Positions 19,101-25,637 of a DNA stretch of 64,000 nucleotides are shown here, piece after piece. The DNA lies in assembly GCA_024103425.1 (NCBI GenBank), contig JAGFIS010000013.1, positions 1 through 64,000 of the forward strand, read 5' to 3'. The position numbers and the translations under genes are program-made. Every line of letters starts with the position of its first letter. Positions within the stretch are counted from its first letter, which is position 1. Origin of the DNA: Chitinophagaceae bacterium. GTDB lineage: Bacteria > Bacteroidota > Bacteroidia > Chitinophagales > Chitinophagaceae. The notes below the pieces were generated by a model. It did no database searches. It had not been told where the DNA came from and saw only the letters and a program-made list of their open reading frames with translations.

Positions 19101-19367
19101 TTCGTTCATAGGCAGATTTTTCAATGCCAATATGCCCCGTTCAATATTCTCATCTGTGAAAATACTGGTCTTAGTTGCACTTATCCGAATGCTGTTGATT
19201 TCCTTCAGTTGCTTCCGCAGAATATCTTCCAGCAAAACATTGGTGGTTTTGCCCCCTCTTTGCCTTTCGGCTTCTGCCGGGCTCAAATAGGTATAACCCA
19301 AATTCACCAGCATTTGCAGTGCCGGAATCTGGCTGATATGGTCTTCTTTAAAACTTGGTGTTTCCAT
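16140..19367 (-). CDS. hsdR: Type I restriction enzyme R (motor/nuclease) subunit
   Basis: A 1075-residue ATP-dependent translocase and nuclease. The N-terminal PD-(D/E)xK nuclease shows D154 in YRPDLVLFVNG and E168/K170 in IIECKRP. The helicase core has Walker A HTQGSGKS (346-353), DEGH (447-450), FIAMTGTPLF and a motif VI region QAIARVNRIYPDKEFG. A coiled, Lys/Glu-rich C-terminal domain would contact the methylase. Length and motifs are intact. Its start overlaps the stop of the small upstream reading frame (TAATG), implying coupled translation. It forms the restriction complex with HsdM and HsdS encoded further upstream in the same operon. Confidence 0.97.
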   Translation of the reverse strand: METPSFKEDHISQIPALQMLVNLGYTYLSPAEAERQRGGKTTNVLLEDILRKQLKEINSIRISATKTSIFTDENIERGILALKNLPMNEGYIAASEKAYNLLTLGQALEQSIDGDKKSFTLQYIDWKDISKNKFHVTEEYSVMRSTSKEHYRPDLVLFVNGIPLCIIECKRPDMKEPLKQAISQHLRNQQEDGIRSLYVYSQLILSIATQEAAYATNGTPEKFWAKWQEKFSTDEEERQYTDKLKELKNKPLNVTVKEQLFSDRFKYVRQYFDALEQKEILPTEQDNYLFGLCRPVRLMDIVFNFVLFDNGEKKVARYQQFFAIKKSMQRIKHIENGKRKGGVIWHTQGSGKSLTMVMLAQAIAMEPTIRNPKIVLVTDRTDLDDQITKTFLKCGKFVENATTGQRLVELLESNSDAIVTTIINKFNAAVKKIKKPLESHDIFVLVDEGHRTQHGIFNIDMQKTLPNACFIAMTGTPLFKRDKNTAAKFGGIIDAYTVDQAVKDKAVVPLLYEGRLALQNVNASPIDTFFGMISEPLTEYQKADIKKKFARYDHLNSAEQKMRMIAWDISYHFRDNWQGRTPFKGQLVCDKKVNAIKYKEYLDEIGIVSSEVLISSIDEREGEESAYEKSSEKVNQFWKKMMDEHGNSKSYEKNIISRFKNQKDPEIIIVVDKLLTGFDEPKNTVLYLTRNLQGHKLLQAIARVNRIYPDKEFGYIIDYYGVIENLDDALQMYSSFEDFDEEDLTGTLINISEEIKKLPQKHSELWDIFKTIANKRDAEAYQQLLKDEALRVSFYDKLAAFAKGLKLALSSIQFHKEVEEKVISRYKEDLAMFLKLRVAVIERYSDEIDYKQYEGQIQKLIDTHITTEKIETITELVNIFDKDKFQEEVENTTGKAAKADKIASRTAKHITEKMDEDPAFYKKFSQMLKETIADYEAKRINEAQYLSRVQDIMNNVLDHTDNDIPEQLKDRDVAKAFFGLTVEALSEKIQDHVVLEEVATQTAIQIDNLLQDSIFDNGKPIIDWQYKTNITGKLLIEIGDYLIDEVRDKYNVDLAFKDMDKIAEDCIEVAKLRYK

Positions 19368-19633
19368 TACTTTTTCATTTTTAGAGAATCCGGTGCCAAA
19401 TACAGAGAATAGAACTTGCCCGGGGCCCGAACCAATACAGAGAATCCGGAGCCGGATACAGAGAATTGAACCTTAAGCCACAAATACCGTAAGTGGCTGT
19501 AGTACAAGTTTTTATATATAATTTTGAATATGAGCTCTATCTCTTGTATCTGCAATACAAAGAAAAGCACCATCTCTTTCAACACTTTCTCCAGTTCTGG
19601 CATCTCAGCCTTATAAGGAATCTTTTGCGGCAT
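19367..19633 (-). CDS. Small uncharacterised protein between the AlbA_2 ATPase and hsdR
   Basis: A possible 88-residue protein starting MPQKIPYKAEMPELEKVL, with a hydrophobic/amphipathic middle and a basic end. I do not recognise it. Support: a perfect AAGGAGG ribosome site (complement of 19645-19651) 11 bases before this ATG, unusual in this phylum, and a stop codon that overlaps the hsdR start as TAATG. An alternative in-frame start at 19657 overlaps the ATPase stop by 8 bases. Against: the last third is translated from a DNA repeat (ATTCTCTGTAT three times), so this end may be leader RNA rather than protein. Confidence 0.42.
   Translation of the reverse strand: MPQKIPYKAEMPELEKVLKEMVLFFVLQIQEIELIFKIIYKNLYYSHLRYLWLKVQFSVSGSGFSVLVRAPGKFYSLYLAPDSLKMKK
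19383..19466 (-). repeat. Short direct repeats immediately upstream of hsdR
   Basis: ATACAGAGAAT occurs at 19400-19410, 19435-19445 and 19456-19466, and a related AGAGAATCCGG(T/A)GCC at 19383-19397 and 19440-19454. In the direction of transcription the unit reads ATTCTCTGTAT. The array ends 16 bases before the hsdR start and may act in RNA or be a recombination scar. Confidence 0.7.
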
Positions 19634-19649
19634 ATAAACAATTACCTCC

Positions 19650-21341
19650 TTATTCATATTTGTCTCTTAGGTCTGCGATAACTGCACTTAGTAAAACATC
19701 ACCTCTTAAATCCGCATATTTATCGGCAATAGAATACCGAGCACCTTTTATTTTACCTTCTACTTTCAACACCTCATCTTCCATCAGTTTCATCTTTAAG
19801 TAGTTTATCTGATTTCTTGACAAGGAGTTTTTCAATAAGTTTTCTAAATCGCCAATCTTTAAAGCGTTTCCTTGCAATGCCAAAAGAAGAAGTTCTAATT
19901 CTTTTACCAAATACCTTTTGCCAATTTTCAATCCGTCCTTGACCAGTGCATGGTATTCATTTGATAAGGTATATCGGTTGGTATGGCCTGAAACTTTTTC
20001 AATCAAACCCGATCTTTCTAACTGACTTACAATCTCTCCCTTCAGATTTTGGAATATGCCGTTGCGAATTTTACAAAGTGTAATGATTTGCTCAACACCC
20101 AGTTTAGGTTCTTTTTCGCTATTTTGATATTGGCTCACGAATACATGAAAAGCCTTGTCAATAATTTCAGTTCGTAGAATTAGCGAGACCTGAAACATAT
20201 CCGAATTTGTAAAGTCTGGTTCTGCTTTTCCTTCCGATAAAGTGATTGAAAATATCTTATCTACTCCCTGACCGCTGCGTTCTACTAAGCCGGTCTTTTC
20301 CAAAATTTCTGTCATTAAGCGGCTTCTGGGCGTACTGCTTACTGTAAGAATATTTTCTATGGTTACACCTTTTGGAAAGCCTCCCGGGTTGGATATGATT
20401 ATTTTATTAGGATATTGCTTGATAACCACTTCGCTGGTAATGGTATAATCTCTGTGTGCAATGGCGTTGAGAACAGCTTCACGAATTACCGCTTCATTAA
20501 AATCATATAAATCAAAAATATAGGCCCCTGACTGTACCGGGTATTTTCGGTTGAGGGTAGGTTGGTTGATTAGTTTCCAAATGTTGTCAATAGCAATAAA
20601 TAAAGGTTCGTCAACTACCTCACGGCTATCGTGGTGTATTTGTGCTTCGCTGTTGCGAAACTCCCAAATGGTTTTGCTTTGGGGCAACTTGTTATGAAGT
20701 ATTTCTTTTTTTGCCAGCAATATCAAAGCTGCATAGTTAAGCTTTTTTTTATCCAACAGTTTTAAATCGGTTAAGACTTGTTCGGTGCTAAGTTGCAAAA
20801 AGCTCGGATTCTTTTGCTTACGGGCATAGCTTTCTTTCATCTTTTTGATGGCTGTTTCATCCAGATCACCTATGCCGATTCCTTCACAAACTTTAGCGGA
20901 AAAGTCGGGTTCTTGTTCCTGAAGAATTTTGAAAAGTTGTTCGTCACTCATTGGCAATAAATCCTCACCAACACGCATTAACGGAACATCTTCAAACTTC
21001 AATGTTTTACCAACAGGCCTAGATGGTATATGAATAACAAGAACCCTATTAGCCCCTTCGTATAGCACTTCTGTTTCAACTCTGATTTGTTTATCTCTGA
21101 AAATATCCTCTTTTAACTTGCCCTCATGACCATCCCAGGCAAGCGAGCCTGTGATTATGTTCAATCCATTTTTATTTTCTTGGACCCCAAGAATAAACTT
21201 GCCTCCACCTTCATTGGCAAGAGCAACTACGTAGCCCAAAACACTACGCCTTCCGCTGTTGTAGTTGTATTGAGTTTCAGCTTTTTTAAATTCAACCTTA
21301 TCTTCGCTTTCTTTAAGCTGTTTTACTTCTGCTATAGTCAT
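19650..21341 (-). CDS. AlbA_2 (Schlafen-like) ATP-binding protein
   Basis: A 563-residue protein. Residues ~10-130 form an AlbA_2/Schlafen-like domain (VEFKKAETQYNYNSGRR, ALANEGGGKFILGVQENKNG). Residues ~270-400 form a GHKL-type ATPase-like HATPase_c_4 domain (REAVLNAIAHRDY, IIISNPGGFPKGVTIENI, GLVERSGQGVDKIF). The C-terminus looks like tandem winged helices. Such proteins are often annotated as RecG-like or transcriptional regulators and are frequent passengers in type I restriction loci. A role as regulator or accessory nuclease is possible. It starts 3 bp after the DUF2188 stop, so it is firmly part of the operon. Confidence 0.9.
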   Translation of the reverse strand: MTIAEVKQLKESEDKVEFKKAETQYNYNSGRRSVLGYVVALANEGGGKFILGVQENKNGLNIITGSLAWDGHEGKLKEDIFRDKQIRVETEVLYEGANRVLVIHIPSRPVGKTLKFEDVPLMRVGEDLLPMSDEQLFKILQEQEPDFSAKVCEGIGIGDLDETAIKKMKESYARKQKNPSFLQLSTEQVLTDLKLLDKKKLNYAALILLAKKEILHNKLPQSKTIWEFRNSEAQIHHDSREVVDEPLFIAIDNIWKLINQPTLNRKYPVQSGAYIFDLYDFNEAVIREAVLNAIAHRDYTITSEVVIKQYPNKIIISNPGGFPKGVTIENILTVSSTPRSRLMTEILEKTGLVERSGQGVDKIFSITLSEGKAEPDFTNSDMFQVSLILRTEIIDKAFHVFVSQYQNSEKEPKLGVEQIITLCKIRNGIFQNLKGEIVSQLERSGLIEKVSGHTNRYTLSNEYHALVKDGLKIGKRYLVKELELLLLALQGNALKIGDLENLLKNSLSRNQINYLKMKLMEDEVLKVEGKIKGARYSIADKYADLRGDVLLSAVIADLRDKYE

Positions 21342-21344
21342 ATA

Positions 21345-21581
21345 CTATATCTTTTTATCTTTAGGTGGACAAGGGTCATTTCCATGGCTGTTTGGATTTT
21401 GAATTTTTCCATCTCTACCGTGGGGGATTAATTCTGATTTCTCCTGTTTCGCTTTTTCGCGACTCCAGCCCATTGCTTCTTTTTTGGTTTCAAAATGCCT
21501 GGATGCTCTCTCTGCATTTTCTCTTTTTGAATCCCAACCACCTTTCGGGTTGGGAACTATGTGTCTTTCTTTGCGTGCCAT
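21345..21581 (-). CDS. DUF2188 protein
   Basis: A 78-residue, highly charged protein. HIVPNPKGGWDSKRENAERA, then SRHFETKKEAMGWSREKAKQ and LIPHGRDGKIQNPNSHG follow the DUF2188 family, in which a short domain of this type recurs alone or as a fusion. Function unknown. It lies 13 bp behind the HNH-SAVED gene and 3 bp before the AlbA_2 gene, so it is translated from the same message. Confidence 0.88.
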   Translation of the reverse strand: MARKERHIVPNPKGGWDSKRENAERASRHFETKKEAMGWSREKAKQEKSELIPHGRDGKIQNPNSHGNDPCPPKDKKI

Positions 21582-21594
21582 AATTTTATATTTT

Positions 21595-22722
21595 TTAAGA
21601 ACCTGTTATCTCAATAGCTTCAACAAAGCCACCTAAAGCTCTATTCTGGTCAAATATTTTCATTGATAGATCAGCTTTAGGCATCCAAACCCTACCTAGT
21701 TGAATAGCCAATGAAATTGGCATTGCCGGGAATATGTGTAAAATCGCATTTTGACCGTGTACTCTTTTTAAATTTCTAAAAACTTCTTTCATTTTTTCGC
21801 CAAAATCTGCAATTTGTTTGCGAGATTTTACAAAATCATTATCTGGGTTATCAATTTTGATGCTGTATATAGAAGTGTCTTCACCTAAGACTGATATTAC
21901 TCTTTCGTTGATAATTGTGTCGCTTAACTCAAGTTTAAGTGCTACATTAGACCTTGTCTCTGAAGATGTTTCAAAAAGATATTCTGTATCTATATTTTCG
22001 CCAAAACTCCAAGTGTCTGGGTTTCTTCTTTTTTGGCGGACATCTACAGAAGTAATATCATTTAGTAGAACACCTAATTTGATTAACAATGGTATTGGAG
22101 CAAAACCAAATAAGGAAATATGTTTAATATCTCCATTATTTAACAATGGAAATAAAAGACGCCCGTATCTTTGTTGAAGGTTTTGTATTTCAGAAGCCCA
22201 GAAATTAGGGTCAGAATCCTTATTTAAAGTATTAACAGTTCCTAAGTCTATATTTTTTGCTTCTGCGGGATAAAAATCAGGTAATAAAAATTGACTCACT
22301 ACACTATATTGAAGATTTGGAGTATGAGCCCCGATGTTAGCATTTAATGTTACTATATGACTTTGTTTGTCAGGTGAAATAGCGCAAGCATTTGCAATGC
22401 GCTTTTCGTGTTCAGCTTTCATTTCTAAAAGCAAACTTTCAGGATGGCCAGTAATATCATCTCTGTCAATTAATCTATGATGCGTATCGCATAATAACAT
22501 TAAGTTAGAGATGTCATCTTTTAATAAATCAGATCTTGTCGCACAACCTCTTGGGCCTCTCTCCTTGTCTGCAACGATATGAGCAATATAAGATTGATTA
22601 AAATTTCTTTTCGTCAAAATATCAGTGTGTAATATCTTGTTACATCCTCTATATTGACAACGTCCACCCGAGATTGCCCAAAGCATATATTTATTTTTAT
22701 CAGAAATCGTTGTTACGCTCAT
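21595..22722 (-). CDS. cap5: HNH-SAVED effector nuclease of CBASS (Cap5-like)
   Basis: A 375-residue two-domain effector. The N-terminal HNH nuclease (residues ~10-110) has C22/C27 in GRCQYRGCNK, H48 in YIAHIVADKE, and N73, C78 and H81/H82 in ISNLMLLCDTHHRLID. The remainder, about 160-375, is a SAVED-type cyclic-nucleotide sensor (GHGQ-like core seen as LKRVHGQNAILHIFPAMPIS, then LAIQLGRVWMP). In the known Cap5 family, binding of a cyclic dinucleotide makes the HNH domains cut DNA indiscriminately and abort infection. The matching cyclase lies two genes upstream, separated by hsdS. The start overlaps the hsdS stop as ATGA. Confidence 0.93.
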   Translation of the reverse strand: MSVTTISDKNKYMLWAISGGRCQYRGCNKILHTDILTKRNFNQSYIAHIVADKERGPRGCATRSDLLKDDISNLMLLCDTHHRLIDRDDITGHPESLLLEMKAEHEKRIANACAISPDKQSHIVTLNANIGAHTPNLQYSVVSQFLLPDFYPAEAKNIDLGTVNTLNKDSDPNFWASEIQNLQQRYGRLLFPLLNNGDIKHISLFGFAPIPLLIKLGVLLNDITSVDVRQKRRNPDTWSFGENIDTEYLFETSSETRSNVALKLELSDTIINERVISVLGEDTSIYSIKIDNPDNDFVKSRKQIADFGEKMKEVFRNLKRVHGQNAILHIFPAMPISLAIQLGRVWMPKADLSMKIFDQNRALGGFVEAIEITGS

Positions 22723-23951
22723 TTTACTCTAATTTTCCCGGTTAATAATTGCTGCATCAGGCCTTTTTTCTTTTCTCTCAGTTTATCTGCCTTTGATTTC
22801 AAAAGGTACATTTCCTTGTCCGCTGCTTGAAGCATTTGAACAATTGCTTTTTGCTCCTCAATGGTAGGGATGAAAAACTTCATTGAGCAAAGCCCATCAA
22901 ATGACAAGCTATCTCTTACACTTCCTTGAACGAACATTGGAATATGACCATAAAACCATTGAGTTTTTAAGTGGAAATAAAGGAAGTCAGGCAATAGATG
23001 TTTTACGTTCGTAGAAAAGACAACATACATTGGGCTCAAAATCCCTTCATCAAAATTTCTTAGTAAATCAAGTGAGCCCACATTTACTCTGGAAGGGTTA
23101 TAGGCAAACTGCCATTTTCTTACAATTTTATAGTTAGACGCGTCTTCACTTGCAACCGATCTGTCAAATTGGTCTGATTGACTTATAAATCCTCTTGAAT
23201 TAGTTACGGATAAAACATTGGTGATTTTGGATTCCTTATTTCTTTCAGAAATTTCTTTCAGAAACTGCCCAACAACTTTTAGATTAACTTCACCGCTGTA
23301 TCCTTTCAATCTTATTTTGCCAGAAAGCAATTGCTGCATCAGCCATTTTTTGCGAAGTTCTTTTTGGGCAATTAGTTTTTCGGTGGTATGTATGGCGGCA
23401 TCGGCTGTGCTGAGTACACGGGCGATGGCTTTTTGTTCATTCAAGGGGGGCTTATAAAATGGAAAGTCACCAACATCTTTACTAGTTATGTTTGGGTCTT
23501 TTCTGCTACTTCCAGCAAGTGTTTTCCATAAGCCAACTTTTCCATTTAACCAGTATAAAAGATAGCCTGTGTCAATTTCATCTTTATTAACAGTAATTGC
23601 GGATAAGGCTTGATTAATTGTCGCTTCTATTCCTAATAGACCTGTTCTACCAATCTGATTGAAGCCACCATACATAGCAACTAACACAGTTCCTTTGGGA
23701 TATATCTGTAGAGAAGTTTCTTTTAAAGCATATTCCGTAATCTTTTCTTCTGTTTCGGTGATAATAGAGTTGTTTAGGTCTGTTGTTTTAACCCATGGAA
23801 TATTTCCATTCGTATGATAAGCAGAATTGCTTCTTAATGGTGTTGTACCAGATGAAATTTTACCAATATCCTTCAACTTTACTTTCTCCCAATTAATAGG
23901 AATTTCAGTATTTGAAGGTAAATTCAGATTCGCTTCTTTTTTATTTTTCAT
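22719..23951 (-). CDS. hsdS: Type I restriction enzyme S (specificity) subunit
   Basis: A ~410-residue specificity subunit with two target-recognition domains and two conserved helical spacers. First: VKLKDIGKISSGTTPLRSN ... NEQKAIARVLSTADAAI and LMQQLLSGKIRLKG. Second: ERNKESKITNVLSVTNSRGF ... EEQKAIVQMLQAADKEM and LMQQLLTGKIRVK. The reading frame extends to 24032, but the Lys-rich extra residues overlap the upstream E2 gene and look spurious; I favour the ATG at 23951, which overlaps the E2 stop by 11 bases. It is complete and should define a bipartite recognition site with HsdM. It splits the CBASS genes into two groups. Confidence 0.93.
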   Translation of the reverse strand: MKNKKEANLNLPSNTEIPINWEKVKLKDIGKISSGTTPLRSNSAYHTNGNIPWVKTTDLNNSIITETEEKITEYALKETSLQIYPKGTVLVAMYGGFNQIGRTGLLGIEATINQALSAITVNKDEIDTGYLLYWLNGKVGLWKTLAGSSRKDPNITSKDVGDFPFYKPPLNEQKAIARVLSTADAAIHTTEKLIAQKELRKKWLMQQLLSGKIRLKGYSGEVNLKVVGQFLKEISERNKESKITNVLSVTNSRGFISQSDQFDRSVASEDASNYKIVRKWQFAYNPSRVNVGSLDLLRNFDEGILSPMYVVFSTNVKHLLPDFLYFHLKTQWFYGHIPMFVQGSVRDSLSFDGLCSMKFFIPTIEEQKAIVQMLQAADKEMYLLKSKADKLREKKKGLMQQLLTGKIRVK

Positions 23952-24426
23952 TGCTATTTGCATCATCAATTGTTTCTTTTTGTTTGTTAGCTTGTTTTTC
24001 TGCTTCTGTTTTGTGATGACTACCTCCACCATACCAAGTTCCTATTGCTACCCATAGTTCGTAATGGCAGAGCCATTCGCAAGCCCAAGGAATAATTGTT
24101 TTAGTATAAAGCATTCCAGCATTCCATTCAATTCCGTTTGGATAGTATAGACAGAGTCTTTGTTCAGGTGTGGAATAAACATGTGGCAAACTCTTTTTTC
24201 CTTCGGCAAGGGGTAAGGGTTTGGGGGCAATCACATAAACGTTTACTCCTTGATTTCTTTTATACTTTAACTTTAAAGTATATGTATTACTCAAAGGGGA
24301 CGGTGTTACCATGCACGTCCAAGTGAGCGATTCCTCACGAAAGCGTTTGGTTACGCCATCGGGAAACATTTTTTTCAGCATTCCCTCTTGCACAATTAAT
24401 GATATTCTATTCTTCCTTTTTACCAT
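23941..24426 (-). CDS. E2-like ubiquitin-transfer-type protein of short type II CBASS
   Basis: A 161-residue protein matching the stand-alone bacterial E2-like proteins of CBASS: KPLPLAEGKKSLPHVYST, QRLCLYYPNGIEW, then TIIPWACEWLCHYELW and GTWYGGG. C92 in RLCLYYP is the likely catalytic cysteine; C116 and C120 are also present. In E2-only CBASS, the E2 forms a covalent intermediate with the cyclase and controls its activity. No E1 or JAB peptidase gene lies in the window. It overlaps the cyclase gene by 20 bases and hsdS by 11. A second start (residue 16) at 24381 would remove the first overlap. Confidence 0.82.
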   Translation of the reverse strand: MVKRKNRISLIVQEGMLKKMFPDGVTKRFREESLTWTCMVTPSPLSNTYTLKLKYKRNQGVNVYVIAPKPLPLAEGKKSLPHVYSTPEQRLCLYYPNGIEWNAGMLYTKTIIPWACEWLCHYELWVAIGTWYGGGSHHKTEAEKQANKQKETIDDANSNEK

Positions 24427-25636
24427 AGAAATTGTGATTCTTAACTATAGTTCCGGCAGCTCCAATCATTCCGGTTTTTGCAGCTACATTCAGATTTCCA
24501 TCTTCACGCCGCTTTCGTAAGTTTTCACCGTAATTATTGAATGCCTTGGTAACTGCATCCTTACCAAATGGCTTTTGCATTGATTCATTAATGTATTGTA
24601 AGCCCTTTCCACTTTGGCCAAGGATATTGTTCAAGTCTTTTTTTACTTCGTTAAGCCAGATGTAAAAATTCTTTTCACGTTGTGGATACTCCTGCCATTT
24701 ATCAGCAAAGTTCTCTTCGTCATTTACAGGATTTGAAATCCACTTTATTCTTTTATCATGCTCATCTGACCATCGTTCCTCAATGTAGTTTTCCATGTTG
24801 TTCACTACATTGATCAATGCTTCTATTATATCAGTTTCTTTGTTGTAGGCTTTTGATGCCAGTGTTGTGATGATGATAGAAATAGGCTTGTGTTCATCTC
24901 CATTAAAAAGCATATCCCGATGCCGTTTCAAAATCTGAACTACTCGTTGCAGAGGCAATTTTTCCTTTTTATATTTGGGTATTAGAGCAATTGATTCGTT
25001 CAGCGAAAATGCCTTTTGGACATCAAGTGTAGCTTGCTGAAAAAACCAACGACCATATCCGAATGGGTTACTTTTTAGCCATTCCAAATGATTGGTTTCC
25101 CAATCGTAGTTGTCTGTTTGGTTATCGGTTATACGAAGGCTAAGTTTCTCTATATCCTTTAGTTCGGTATCAGAAAAGGCTTTTTCCAAAATCATTCTGT
25201 AGCCTTTGTCAACAATTGACGGAAGAATGTCCATATGATAATTGGCATCATTTGAATACACTAAAGTCCAACACCTTCTGCCTTCATGATCGAGCATTTC
25301 TTTGTAGGTTCCGTGTGCTTTCAAACGGTCACCCACTTTGTGTTTCAAATCTTTCTGCGTCCATTCCGGATTCTTGCCTTTCAATTGACAAACAAGATCA
25401 ATATCCAAATCATCTTTATCGTTGATTGGTTTCACCATTGTTCCAAGCATGAATGAACCTTGTGGTAAAATTTCTGGTGAATAGAGCGCAAGCGTGGAAT
25501 CCTCTTTGGCGAGCCAATTTCCCACAGCTTCATAACTTTTTACGGCTGTCTCATATTGAGTTTCAGTGATGTCAAGCGTTTTGCCTAACTCTTCTAAAAT
25601 ATCACTGAATTGTTGTTTTTGTTCTGTCGTCAACAT
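24407..25636 (-). CDS. CBASS CD-NTase (cGAS/DncV-like nucleotidyltransferase)
   Basis: A 409-residue cyclase predicted to make a cyclic di- or trinucleotide alarm signal on phage infection. The nucleotidyltransferase core shows QGS at 59-61 (LPQGSFMLGTMVKP), metal-binding D78 and D80 in DDLDIDLV, and the third Asp D136 in YHMDILPS. HNH-SAVED effectors with E2-only operons usually pair with CdnG-type enzymes making a cyclic GMP-AMP isomer, so that is the best guess for product. The C-terminus is NHNFYGKKEE, with Gly405 four residues from the end. The gene starts one base after the hsdM stop. Confidence 0.93.
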   Translation of the reverse strand: MLTTEQKQQFSDILEELGKTLDITETQYETAVKSYEAVGNWLAKEDSTLALYSPEILPQGSFMLGTMVKPINDKDDLDIDLVCQLKGKNPEWTQKDLKHKVGDRLKAHGTYKEMLDHEGRRCWTLVYSNDANYHMDILPSIVDKGYRMILEKAFSDTELKDIEKLSLRITDNQTDNYDWETNHLEWLKSNPFGYGRWFFQQATLDVQKAFSLNESIALIPKYKKEKLPLQRVVQILKRHRDMLFNGDEHKPISIIITTLASKAYNKETDIIEALINVVNNMENYIEERWSDEHDKRIKWISNPVNDEENFADKWQEYPQREKNFYIWLNEVKKDLNNILGQSGKGLQYINESMQKPFGKDAVTKAFNNYGENLRKRREDGNLNVAAKTGMIGAAGTIVKNHNFYGKKEE

Positions 25637-25637
25637 G

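Noticed and set aside
22719..24032. HsdS start at 24032
   Set aside because: The added Lys/Gln-rich residues lie in the E2 gene and precede the normal HsdS beginning.
23941..24426. Cap2-type E1-E2 fusion
   Set aside because: Only 161 residues; no ThiF-type adenylation domain is present.
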